DNA of 64,000 nucleotides from Steinernema hermaphroditum. Lineage: Eukaryota; Nematoda; Chromadorea; Rhabditida; Steinernematidae. The notes under the pieces were generated by a model. It searched no databases. It saw nothing but the letters and a program-made list of their open reading frames with translations, and was not told where the DNA came from. The stretch is taken from contig CM059625.1 of assembly GCA_030435675.1 (NCBI GenBank), forward strand, positions 12,772,001 to 12,836,000, written 5' to 3'. Positions 11,554 to 22,756 of the stretch are shown here, one piece after another. The position numbers and the translations under genes are program-made. Positions within the stretch are counted from its first letter, which is position 1. Each line of letters begins with the position of its first letter.

Positions 11554-12809
11554 CAAGCTCCCTCCGCAAGGAGCGAACGTTTTGTTTTTACAAGTAGTTT
11601 CAACTTAATGCTTCAATGATGGAACGATGGTTCCCTTAGCAAGCGCCACAATGCACAGGAACTCAGATGGCAGCACAAGAGACTCTGATAGTAGTGACAG
11701 TGATGGTTCAGCAGCTTTGAGCCCGCGTGCAGTAGTGTTGGATGATGTTAAATTGATTCATGCAGACTGTTTCATTAAACGCTTTATTCCGACGCGAGCA
11801 CTAACAAGGGAAGCACTCCAAGTTATAGTTGCAAATCGAACCTCGGGTTCGAAACAGAGGTTCTACTAATCTTTCGTCTTACTTGTTTTAACCACAACTA
11901 TACATTTTTACACCTCCCGGCGTTTATCTTCACTGGTCTTTGGTTTGGAACCTCTTGCATGAATCGGAACTGCTAACCCAAATTTCACCTTTTGTGGTGA
12001 AACCGTTCTTCGTTCTTTTGTCGTCTTCTCTCTTTCCTTATCGTTTTAGGCAGAACCTATTCTATTCTGCCTAATACACGCACTTGTCCGCATAAATACC
12101 TTTTGAAAGTTGCGTTCAAATTAATACAGCCGACTTTGCCAGCTCACTGCAAGCTATTTGTGTGGTCGCGCTGGGTAGTGCCTTGGTTGACGTTCTGGGG
12201 ATCTGGGTTTGACACCCATCCTAACCAAATATTTTTGGTTTATTCCATTTCACGTCCTGAGATGATTAGCAAAAAAGAGGGGACTGCGAAAGAACGGAAA
12301 ACAGCTTCACCACAAAAGAAACGCTCCTTCTTAGAGACTATTAACATTCGTCGCTAAATCTTTTACCCCCAAAGGTTGGGCCATCGAGCGAAAGCAAGCG
12401 TGATCCGAAGGTGAGAAAGCCTAGCATAGGCCTTTTAGTGAAAAGAGTTTGGGCATATTGAAATTCTTCATCGTCATGACGATAGTCTGGTATTTCTGAG
12501 AATTTCACAGCATGTGGTCCTCGTCGGTAAATACGTTGTTGAAGAATAACTTGTTCAATTCGGAGTTTTATCAGGTCCAAGGAGAACATGCATTGTTTGA
12601 TATTTTAGATTGCCCTCAAAACTGCTGCTTATCTTCAGCTGGGAGATGACCCGACCGAACGCCACTGACAGAAATTAAAGCTCCCTGGGATGAAATGGGA
12701 TGATGAATGGCTATAGCAGATGCGAAGATTAAGTTTTTTATTCGTTGTGTATTTAGTTGCCCCTCGTGCATTGTAGTTTCTTGAAGCATGCCGGCGTGTT
12801 AGGTTCCCT
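11554..12809. other. Region between mariner-like element and Lon-like gene
   Basis: Contains one open frame at 11627-11869 (+) with a Ser/Asp-rich start and no recognisable family, and a possible tRNA-derived element near 12160-12236. No convincing gene was found. Confidence 0.4.
12160..12236 (+). repeat. Possible tRNA-derived SINE head
   Basis: TGGTCGCGCTGG resembles an RNA polymerase III A box and GGTTTGACACC at 12206-12216 resembles a B box (consensus GGTTCGANNCC), about 40 nt apart. The segment does not fold into an obvious complete cloverleaf, so a tRNA-derived repeat is more likely than a tRNA gene. Weak evidence. Confidence 0.3.
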
Positions 12810-14122
12810 CTACAGAACCATGGCAGAGATGAGTTCGTCAAGCGTATTCACATAAACAAAAGTCATTTCCTGCAACATACTTGGATACTCTTTGTCTTTC
12901 AAAGCAACCACACCTTCATAAATCCGATCATATTCTCTCGCACGCACCTGAGATTTCTTCTTGGAAGGACGATCCTCCGAATTCCGTTCTTATATGCGGC
13001 GAGCGACTTCAGGTAAACGCCTCCGATTGACCACAATTCTCCACTAAACCTGACCTCTCCGCTACATGCCGAATCACAGCGTAACCGTCTTCCGGAAAAG
13101 AGAGAGAAGAGGGAGAGGAAGGTGGAGAATCCTGCGGATGAGCCATCACATCTTGCGTACACAACTCTAACTTTCTTCTGAAAGGATCAGGTTGCATGAT
13201 CTAGAACGATTAGGTGGCAGTAACCAACCTCTATACTTTGCTGAATAGCGTATCTCTCAGCGCACCGGTGCAGCAGACTCAAACAGATAGCTACTGTAGT
13301 ATGCAAAGTGGGCGTTCTGTTATGGATCGTATCCTTGTCCGAAAACTGTGAAAACATTCCAGTGAAATGTTCCAACAGTCGTGTATACTCCTTATATACT
13401 CCGAGTAATCTTGCACCACCGACCATCATCTGGTTGTCTTCTTTCACCTCAATGTAGTTTTCTGGCGTAATGGAGCTGCCGGACTGTCCGAAAAACTTCT
13501 CCAAGTAGGTCCTCGTCAGCTTCTTCTGCTTCGGGTTTTTTTTCTCCCCAAGAAGCGTCAGAGCCTCCGTTAGCTGGTCGACTCCGTATTCCGCAATAAA
13601 GTTCTGAATGATGACTTCCAGTTGATGTTCACCGAAGAAGGTGGGCTTCAGGCCGTATTTAGCGATCAGCTTTGGGATCGCCTTTTTCTTCATCACGGTG
13701 ATCTTCTCCTCTGTTCTCATCCCGCTTTCGTAGATACCAATTATCTTAAAGTGAACAAAATGCTTAGCGTGTCCTTTGAAGTTATTCTCCGAAAGGATGA
13801 AGAGAATATTGCTGAGATCGAAAGGGACCTCACAGTACCTGAAAGGAGGAGTTTTGTACAGTGTGTTGTATAAAGATAGGGCCACCCTGTTTTTTCATGA
13901 TTTTGAGGGAAACTATGTTCTGAGTGAAATTTTGGCCAGCATGAGAAAGGGCAACTGTTCCTGCTTATCTTTCCAAAATTTGGAAAAATTTCGACCACTC
14001 CTCTCGGAGATAGGGGGGCAATCATTCCGAAGAGTCTAATTGCAAGCGTTGCAGAATGTTAGGGGTCAGACTTAGTTAAGCATTTAAATAACCTTGAATT
14101 CATGTTTGATCTTGACGTTAGT

Positions 14123-14878
14123 TACAATATAGTCTGCTTTGAAGAAACGTCGAGCTTTTTTCTCCACAAAAATTGCCGGAAAATGGAAAATCTCCTCTTG
14201 CAGATCGTTCTGTGACCCGGACAAGAGTGCAGGTCAAGCTGTAGTACTAAGTTTTGAAGGGTGTCTTTTGAACGCCCATGTACAGTGGCGGTCATATAAA
14301 TAGCCCCACCCCCTCTGCATAAAGTTCCAATTGCTGATTTACCTTAGATTTTAAAATGTGAGCACTAAACTAATGGTACTACCAGATGTAGAATTTATCA
14401 GGCCAGTAAATGTAATACATTCGGCGTGATATTTTTACCTTTTCCCCTGGTTTAGATAAATTACGTAGCAGAGTGACAGCAGAAAAAAAAAAGATAGAAT
14501 AAAGAATAAAACGATACGAAGCAGAAAATTCATAAAAAAACACTCAGAAAATAGTTTAACCCCGGGTGCGGCTATTTATATGGCCGCGCCAAATTTGAAT
14601 CGGCCGAATATATTACATTTACTGGCGGTGTACGGAAAATAAACAATACTATGTTGATGCCTGATAAATTCTACATCTGGCAGTACCATTGATCTAGTGC
14701 CGACATTTGAAAATCTAGGGTAAATCAGCAATTGGAACTTTACGTAGGGGGTGGGGCTATTTATATGGCCGTCACTGTAATTTTTGACACCGAAAACGGC
14801 GTTTGGCGTGGTTTTAGACCGTTCTCCGGTAATTTTCGCAAAAAAACTCGACGTTTCTTCAAAGCGGACTCTACTGTA
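14123..14878. mobile_element. Outer MITE with TA-flanked inverted termini
   Basis: Termini at 14123-14160 and 14838-14878 are inverted copies (right arm inverted: TACAGTAGAGTCCGCTTTGA), flanked by TA as in Tc1/mariner-type elements. It carries no coding capacity and is interrupted by a second element at 14281-14779. It lies in the large intron of the Lon-like gene. Confidence 0.75.
14281..14779. mobile_element. Inner MITE nested in the outer MITE
   Basis: Starts TACAGTGGCGGTCATATAAA and ends with its inverse, GGCTATTTATATGGCCGTCACTGTA. Long arms of more than 100 bp remain similar, including a shared tract near 14380-14410 and 14620-14690. A third, internal copy of the TATAAATAGCC-type terminus lies at about 14563-14592, suggesting rearrangement or foldback structure. 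It is non-coding, with TA at both ends. Confidence 0.8.
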
Positions 14879-15775
14879 ACTTTTTAAATTTTAAGGGGCG
14901 CAGACCAGACAGTAGTCACTAAAAACCCACGGACTATATTAAGCGTGAATTTTTATCCATTGGTTTATACTTAACTCAAGATCAGACATTTCCAGAGATC
15001 TGTGACAATTCAGTCTCTCAAATTTTTGGTATTGAAACGCAGGCTCCCAACGAGTATTTTCGGGTGACCGCGCCATTATCCAAACTTGCTGGGCCGCCGC
15101 TCGCTTACCTATCGATAAAGTTCTCATTTCTGTCGCGATTTCCCAAATTCATCAAGATCTTCAAAACCTTCTCGTCGTCCACCTCCTCGAGACCGTCGAT
15201 CAAGATCACGGGATTGCAGCACCTAGCCTTCTTTACAGCCCTCATCACAAGGCCCATCTGCCCAGGTGAACCAAGAAGATCCACCGCCTTTGAGTCCTTA
15301 TTGATCCTTATCTCCTGGAAGGGTCTTTCCATCACCTGGGCTATCTCCATCGCTATTTCGCGTTGTGGAACTCCTTTAGGTCCGAGTAGGTAGATGTTTC
15401 TAGGTTTCAGGGAATCAATCGCTTTGATGCACTCTCGTTCCCGTATGAATTCCCGTTCCAAATGTCTCATGAAACGCATCCAACTGAAGCATCCATTTCT
15501 TTTGTAAGCTCTAAAGTCGGATTAGATTTAAGTGTATTGAGCTCCCTCACTTTTCTTTCGAATGGAAAACTCCCCAGGGCAGATCCAACGCCTTTCTCGT
15601 GTTTTTGTCTTTTCGAAGCCGCCCAACGTCGACAACGACGTTGTCTGAAATTAACTCTCCTGCAAGCTAAAATCACGAGAACATCGAAGTTACCGTGTCC
15701 TGTTTCTCCTATCATGGCCAGAACTCTGCTCTTCTCGGTGACTTTGTCGGTTTCTTTCGAGACTGTAGAGTTCAT

Positions 15776-16091
15776 TTTCGAACAACCATAAAATCGTGTT
15801 GTGTGATCAATTGGTGTAATGGCTAAATGTACCATAATGCGATGCGTTACGTATTTTTGCGACTTTGAAGACTTAGTCGGCTTTTTTACTGTTGTTACGA
15901 TTATATCTTTTAGACTGTTCCATCGGAAATGGAAAATGTCGTTGTCACTCTTGCTTTGGGTCCCGTCTCGAATCGCGTCGAGACCCGTGGCATCGCTTTC
16001 GCAATCCACGAACTTCCTCACCGAATATCGGACCAAAACTTAATTTGTTGATTTGTCGAAAACAGTAGGGTTTTGAAGGGTAGGTATAAAA
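15776..16091. other. 5' flank of Lon-like gene
   Basis: The Lon-like frame continues open upstream of the chosen ATG to about 16036 on the minus strand, but that part lacks resemblance to the Lon N-domain. It is treated here as flank. Confidence 0.35.
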
Positions 16092-16832
16092 CATGGACAT
16101 GGACGAGTGGTATAAAATATGGATGGACGGGACAACATGGACAGGGTAATCGTGGCGGGGCCCAATCCATGGACAGCCTCTATTTTCACTTTTTTTACTT
16201 TTTTCCATTTTTATTCATGGACAGCCCATGGACGGTCATGGATCGTCATGGATAGTCATGGAAAGCCATGGACAGCTCATGGAAAGCCATGGACAGCTTA
16301 TGGACAGCCCATGGACAGTTATGAAGAGTCATGGAAAGCTATGGACAGCCCATGGAACGCCATGGACATGGGCAGAAAACATGGACAGGGTAATCGTGGC
16401 GGTACCTAATCCATGGACAGCCTCTATTTTCACTTTCTTTTACTTTTTTCCACTTTTATTCATGGACGGTTATGGATCGTCATGGAAAGGCCATGGACAG
16501 CCCATGGACGGTCATGTACAGCCATGGATCGTCATGGACAGGCCATGGACAGCCATGGATAGCTCATGGACGGTCATGGACAGGTCATGGACAGCCATGG
16601 ATAGCTCATGGACGGTCATGGACAGCCATGGATCGTCATGGAAACGTCATGGACAGCCCATGGACGGTCATGTACAGCCATGGATCGTCATGGACAGGCC
16701 ATGGACAGCCATGGATAGCTCATGGACGGTCATGGACAGGTCATGGACAGCCATGGATAGCTCATGGACGGTCATGGACAGCCATGGATCGTCATGGAAA
16801 CGTCATGGACAGCCCATGGACGGTCATGGACA
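16092..16832. repeat. CATGGAC-rich minisatellite with higher-order structure
   Basis: Dozens of short degenerate units of about 9-12 bp built on (C)CATGGACAG(C). Two higher orders are visible. One is a 156-bp period: the motif CAGCCCATGGACGGTCATG starts at 16498 and 16654, and a near copy at 16810. The other is a block of about 85 bp at 16134-16220 (a unit, then a T-rich tract) repeated at 16378-16462. Because 156 is a multiple of three, long open frames run through it; these are repeat artefacts. Confidence 0.92.
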
Positions 16833-16840
16833 GCCAGACT

Positions 16841-16884
16841 GAGCTACCGTACCCGAGCGCTGCTGCTTTCGGATACGGTAGCTC
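16841..16884. repeat. Imperfect hairpin beside the minisatellite
   Basis: GAGCTACCGTACCC at 16841-16854 is the inverse of GGATACGGTAGCTC at 16871-16884 with one mismatch, around a 16-nt loop. It sits directly at the right edge of the minisatellite and could be a terminal structure of the unit that brought it, which is speculation. Confidence 0.6.
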
Positions 16885-17099
16885 GGCTCAGCCGGTGACA
16901 GCGGCTGCCGTGAAAGTAGTGGATTGACATCTCCCATGTACCCGGACCACAACTGGACAAGAGTATATGCTGTACCGGGCTGTGGTCTGAACCTGGCTCA
17001 AAACGGATATGTACACATGATAGCCTGGCCTCTGGCGCGTCGAACGCATCTACGCGCTCCCCCCAAAGTGTACAGCACACCCAGAAACGGGCCGACTCA

Positions 17100-18302
17100 C
17101 CAATAGACCGCTATTGCATCACTCTTTTGAGTGAAATACATTCCAGTTGCTAATTCCTTGTTCAATTTGTATTCGTGCTCCTTGCGTCTGAGAACTATAG
17201 ACTTAGCACATTTTCCAGTGAAATCCAGAAACCGCTATCTTGAGTGAACGGGTGTTTTGGTGTTTCCCGACTTCATCAAATTCATTTTGTTGTCATGCAT
17301 AGGTTTTTTGTCCTTTTCGCTTCTGTACGATGTGGGTATGGAGTGATCGTTTGGTAGAACCACTTAAATTCGGAAAATACATGGAAGCTCTACCTTCTGA
17401 GAGAAACTCAAAAATTATTCTGAAAATTATAAATGCTTATAGTGTTATTCTTAAACAATTGGTTTATTTGCTTTCAGTATGATGTGTGCAATTTCAGCGT
17501 GATGAAGACGTTATGGAAGAGCGAAGGATGTATCACTGCTTAGTATTGGACAAATTAGCTCGAAGATCAGTTTTTCGTGTTCGTTTGAAAGTTTAATCAT
17601 CTTCTAATTGAATCCATCCAATTTGTGAATCAAAAATGAACTAAAAAAGAGTGATAGCTATTCGTAATAAGCCGCCGCTGTTTTCTCGTTTTCACATAAA
17701 TTACCTATTGAAATAAGACTTTCGTCATTGCGGTATACGGTGATTTATTGTGCGATGACGAAACGGGAAAGAGAAAGTGACTAGGGGGAAAGCAAGCTAA
17801 TTGTGAGTGACAAACGACATTGTTGTTTCTAAGCAAACTTTTTCCACTCAACATGGCTTTCTGCAAAGTGGCTGTGTGAAAATGAGTGGGAGCATAATTA
17901 GTTCCTTCCACGGAAAAGGAACGACGGCGTTCAGAGAGCTTCGAGGGTGTGAGAGAATTCATTGGTGCAGGGTGCAACAAAAATAGAAGAAGGAGAACAA
18001 TTACACGTATGATCAATTGAGTTCTTTTTTTGGTAAATGCGATGTGTCTACTGGCCATCGAGGTTCAGCAGCTTTGAGCGGTATTCGGCGATCTGGGCCT
18101 CCAGGTCAGCGGCGACCTCTTGCAGCTGGCTGTTCTTCTCCGCCAGCTCGTTGATTTCGAGCAACATTCGTTCGCGTCTGAAATGATAGAGTTGAGAAAA
18201 GATCGTAAAGCGATCGCCAGTTTTTTATGAATCGAATGGCGAGAAAGAGCATGTGATTGCCATGCGAGCGATTCGGCATCACATCAATTCGATCATTGAA
18301 CG
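17100..18302 (+). repeat. Segmental duplication, copy B
   Basis: Direct-orientation partner of 7985-10193. It keeps the neuropeptide intron up to the acceptor CAGCG at about 17499, then jumps to sequence beyond the missing second exon; CAGCG occurs at both edges of the deleted part in copy A (about 8385 and 8842), so short homology may have mediated the loss. It ends in the last intron of the functional ATF4-like gene. Confidence 0.9.
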
Positions 18303-19663
18303 GATGTACTTTGGAGGAAAACGGAGTCGCCACAACAAGGGACCGCAGCGAGCCGCTTCGCTCAGCGAGTGGGAGTGTGATGCGAACAAAATCACAACTT
18401 AATTACATTATGGAATCGCGTGATTCAGCGTTGTAATCGCCGAAACGCACCCCATGTGCAGTTTCATCATTGTAATCGCTTCAACTAGGTACGAAACATA
18501 GGAAAAAAGGCGCTTGGCAGTACCATATCATAGCATTTATCGCTCTGTCTTTTCACTATGATCAAGCCTTGTCATGCATTCTTCTAAGATAAAATTCCGC
18601 GTTCTAACAGCAAGCAGCTGAATCACTGAATCACATTTTTAAGTCTTACTTGTCTTTTTGGCGGTTACGATAGTTGGCGGCGGCAATTTTGTTTTGTTTC
18701 CGCTTCCTTTCGAGAATGGCTTTGTTGTGTGAGGCATCATCGTCGAGAGGCTTCATTCTTCTGGCCGTTTGGACAACGATGTCAACGAGATCAAGGAAAA
18801 CTGGCGGTTCATTCTGCCCATCAGTCCTAAAAGATGTTTTTGTGTATACGTATTATCGTCCTTCTCCGTACCTTTGACTGCCGGAAGCAGTCTCTTCTTG
18901 TGAGACGCGGATGCATTCGGTTTTTTGTGGTGTTTGTGCCGCTTCCAAGGCAAGTTCCTCGTTCTTCGCTAGGAATGCGACAGGACTCGATGACAATGAG
19001 ACTGGAGTGTTTTGAGAAACCGCCGGCACCGCCAACGAAGGCACGATCTGCGGAGTCGGAACTACCGGAGGCATTGGAGTGAGCGAGTGAACGGAAGTGC
19101 GATCCAAACCGAGGTAGTTCAAAGCGCCGATCGGGGATAGCGACGCCCGCGGAACGACGTCCTGGTGGCTTGTGTATGGCACGTGCGGACTGCATGTTTC
19201 TGAAAAAGCAAAAACAATATTGCATCATTAAGGGAGCGCGAGGCCTATCAATAACACGGTGTTGCTTATCGCTAGCGTGTGTCGTCGAACGGATCAACGA
19301 CCTGATTTAATCGATTTATATTTGGAACACAGAAGCACTTACCGTTAAAGGGAACCACTGATGGATTAGCGAAGATATCACATGCGGGAAGCAGACCGAG
19401 ATAACTGGGGTAAATGGAGCTAAGAGTGGATGAGGCGTTTGGCAAAGTGTTCTTCAAAGCATTTAGCGACGTCCAGTCGGAATCACCGAGGGCATCGAAC
19501 AGAGATGAGGTTGACGGCTCGTTAACGAAAGTAGAATTGCTGATAGCGGCTCTATAAAAAAAATTCTCGTTAGAAGCAATTCACAATACAGCCAAACTTA
19601 CGTAATATTCGGACAGTAGGCGGTAGACGCTGTTGAGGTCAAAACGGGGGAACCAGTCCACAT
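18048..19663 (-). CDS. ATF4-like bZIP transcription factor
   Basis: Stress and amino-acid-response type transcription factor acting in the nucleus (family knowledge). Exons: 19602-19663, 19343-19551, 18872-19199, 18650-18826, 18048-18177, all in agreeing phase, about 300 residues. The N-terminal two thirds are Ser/Pro/Thr-rich and acidic. The basic region reads KRKQNKIAAANYRNRQKDK, matching the ATF4 pattern QNKxAAxxYR, and runs across a splice site into a leucine zipper ending LLNLDGQ. The chosen start, MWTGSPVLTS, follows a 3' splice-site consensus, so a further 5' exon or trans-splice site is likely; the frame also stays open upstream without splicing. Its last exon is duplicated at 9929-10058. 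C. elegans ATF-5 is the likely counterpart by family, but no alignment was made. Confidence 0.85.
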
Positions 19664-22600
19664 CAGCCCAGTTGGGTCCTGAAAAAGAAACAAATAAATG
19701 ATTGGCCGTAGGAGCCGTCTCGCGGCTTCGTGACCACTACACAAGCGCCGACTGTAGACTATCGGTCGGCCGCCGTGGAAGCGATCGCAAGAGAAGCATC
19801 GCCGACAATATACACGCAAAGGAGACGGAGGAGAGTGGAAAGAAGCGTGCAGAATGCCATCGGTCCGTCACACGTCGAGGGATTTTATTTTCGGCGGAGC
19901 GCGCTTCCTTAAGGCACGCGCAGGCCTGTGGGTTTGCAGGCTGTCGTGCAGTCAGAGGTCGTCGAGTCGGTCTAGCGATCAGTATGTACGCACGCTGCTG
20001 TCCACGACGCAGAAAGTGCACCGAAAAGAGAATAAATAAAGTCTGATCATCATCATCGCCAGGCTCGTCGCTCGCGTTGTAACATCACAATCCAAAAAGC
20101 GATTATCGAATAAAGGAAAAACTTTTCGGTGAAGGAAGAGACCCGCGGGGGATGCATAAGATCAAAATACGTGGCAAATTCCTGTCCATGAAATGAATCG
20201 CGCTGGGTTCAGCATCTGCGGATATCGTATTGTGACCAAAATTTGGCGAAAGTCTCCGAAATGAATTTATTAATTATAGTTACAACATGCACCTGAGCCA
20301 CTTTGCAGTCGCCTCGAGTAAACGCGCGTCAAGCAGCTGCCCGAAGATCCCAAGAAACGAATTCGGAGAGGAAATGATGGTTCTGACGGCGTCAGCCCAG
20401 ATCAAGGTAAATCTCATTGCGCAGATGCCCTAGACAGGGTGGGAAGTGTAGGACACAGAAGGAATCGGGCAACTCGCAGCGGCGCTTTCACACGATCTTA
20501 TCGCGGGCACAAGAAGGCGTTGCAAAAGATGACGTAAGAAAGTGACACATGCGCGCTGTGCAACCCGTCAGCATTCAGTTGACCTGCCATAAATCCGCAT
20601 TATCAACTGCCACCAGAAGCAGTCGAAATGAGGGTTGCCCAACATTTTTCAGCTGTACCACTTTATCAATTCAATCTAAACACACGAGCATCAAAAACTA
20701 ATCTCTGATCGTTTAAAGTTGTGACTAAGCGCCATGTGGTGGTGACGATGGCTGTGACTTCCATAAGCCACCCGCCGCGAGCTTGTAGAATACTCATCGA
20801 GGGACAATACAATAAGCTGTAGACATTGCAGTGGGCACTAACCTTGATTGAGAACATTGTGAATGGCCACATTTCGGCAGCGCACTGTATTGACTGTCGG
20901 CTGGCAGCGAAGGAGGAAGCGATTTAAATGCAGTGCTATGGAAATGTTTTGAACGGAGAGGTAAGGTGCCATTCGCTATCTGGCGAGCTGCACGCTCTCA
21001 TTTCCATATTCATGGCCGTTCCTGTGGGAAAATGCGCAAGAAAGAGAATTCGCCTGCGCGGAGAATTCAAATGCAAAGAGCTGTCTTTGTTCACATCTAT
21101 GAAGATGCTCCTGTGCGCGTTTTTCCCAGCTCCTTTGAAACGCAACTGCCGCCGGAAATTCAGCTTTTGCATCGACCTAACAGTTTTGCGGTCTTGATCA
21201 ATACAAGCACAGCTGACAAGGTAGTTCCCGTCGTCTTCAAAGAGAATGATGACATGGACTGCAGGATACACTGTCCGTGAGTGTGACGTCGTTTTAGAGA
21301 CGAATTTTAAACAATACTTTGAACCCATTCATCGTTTGGCTGGTGGGTGACGGAGCGGCGACCCACGTAACTGCATAAAAAGCACACGTACTACCCTGTA
21401 GCCCTAGGCACATCCTTATCAGCTGCAATCAGTGGCCTCGGAAAAGCACAGTGACCGCGCGACGCGGACGGACCGCCGAGACTCAACACCACACTGCCAG
21501 ACTGGTCGCCCTGGCCATGACTCAAATAGTCTGCGGTGAATATTCATCACGACGGGGCAACTCCGTGATCGGACTGTACTTGCGATACTAAAGACACCGA
21601 CTGAACGTAGTTACGGACATCGGACTCTTTCATTTCTTGTATTGCGAAATCTTTCAGCACCACAACAGCGTAAACAGGGAATGTGATTCGGATCTCGAAT
21701 TTCATCAGGCTGATGAGGGATAGCTTATACACCATTACGGTAGATTATTGAATACACCAGAACAGAAAGGTAAACGGTACACGACTTGTAGAAGCAATGT
21801 CCATATTATTACGTCATTCTTATGCTTTGGACAGTAGTGCTGGGACAAAAAAACACGTTTACTGTTTTTGTACATTTAAAGAGAAGTGTATCGGGACGCG
21901 AACTCCATGTCTGATATCAAGGGCTGTGATCAAACATGCACCACAAACGTCGCATTACAACAGACATACATTTTTCTAGAAAACACGCGAAGAATAACAG
22001 GTATGTTACATGCATGCGACACAGGTCGTTTATGTTATTTATGATGAGCCATGACAAGAATTCTAAAATAGAGCGCAGAAGGACTGTAATGTTTAGACAT
22101 GATCCATAAGAGGGATTAAATATGTCAAGCAAGAGAAAGTACCATACAAATAAACCACTAATTTTCTAAATTTTCTAAAGTTATGACAAGACGAGATGAC
22201 TCTACAATGACTACAAATTCACGGCAATGGAACGATGGCTATCTGATGTCTAGGAAGGCCTGAAACTCGTTCATTTGTTCTGTGTGTGTTTGTGTCCATT
22301 GAGACCATTGTCGGCAAGTACAGCTAGAAGCACTAACTCAGCGGATTCCATATTAACTTTGCTTTCACCATTATAATTAGTGTAATCTACAACACTTCAA
22401 TTTATGCTTTGATTCTTCACACTTCTGCGCCGCTGGTTGTCGATCAGCGGTAATTTTTTCCTCAAAATTGTAGTTCACAATGGAAGTGCAAGCACGTAGG
22501 ATTCGGACCCCAATGATTATTCTTCTTACCGTGTAAAGACGTCATGCGGCTTTTCCGACGCAAAAAAGATCGTCACACAGCACCGTGAAGCTCGACATTT

Positions 22601-22756
22601 TACTGTTCCTAAGTGTGCCTCTCCATTTTTGATTGCATGTTCCCTTAATGCCAATAAACAGTGTCCGCAGACAGTAACTCAGTTGGCCAGCTTTCGTCTA
22701 CCTCTGTCTATATTTCCCGTCTGCTTGCTTCTTTCTTCACTGACTTCCAAGTCGCA
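19664..22756. other. Gene-poor region upstream of ATF4-like gene
   Basis: Likely holds the promoter and 5' leader of the minus-strand bZIP gene at its left end. Overlapping short frames on both strands at 19700-20050 reflect G+C-rich sequence and lack family resemblance. Nothing else was recognised. Confidence 0.45.

Larger units (their letters stand above)
12810..15775 (-). pseudogene. Degenerate Lon-like protease, possibly a pseudogene
   Basis: Probable exons: 15694-15775, 15551-15644, 15109-15510, 13229-13838, 12810-13177. Junction phases agree for all five. Lon landmarks in order: DLPWGVF; a P-loop position reading LLGPKGVPQREIA; a Walker B position VILIDGLEEV; YCEVPFDLSNILFI; an alpha-helical domain; and a proteolytic domain with DGSSAG (13129-13149) and GGVYLKSLAAYKNGI (Lys codon 13007-13009). 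The catalytic Ser/Lys positions are kept, but the P-loop lacks GKT, Walker B lacks the Glu, and the arginine-finger segment is altered. No Lon N-domain was found. Near 12960 the homology moves to another frame, ending DELISAMVL before TAG at 12810, which implies a frameshift or a sequence error. The large intron contains nested MITEs. The Lon relationship is strong; functionality is uncertain. Confidence 0.72.

Noticed and set aside
12160..12236. Functional tRNA gene
   Set aside because: No convincing acceptor stem or anticodon arm could be folded by eye.
15467..16036. Single 189-codon minus frame as one Lon exon
   Set aside because: Splitting it at splice sites moves to a frame containing DLPWGVF, a Lon landmark, and gives agreeing phases; the unspliced frame loses it.
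16092..16832. CRISPR-like array
   Set aside because: The units are short, degenerate and contiguous, with no unique spacers of constant length, and the genome is eukaryotic.
16228..16927. Open frames encoding MDSPWTVMDS-type repeats
   Set aside because: They are translations of the CATGGAC minisatellite; two frames are open at once because of the repeat unit, and no start context or splice structure supports a gene.
19598..19819. Upstream in-frame extension of the ATF4-like start
   Set aside because: The frame is open, but a clear 3' splice-site consensus interrupts it (TTTCTTTTTCAG), so the upstream part is more likely intron or leader.
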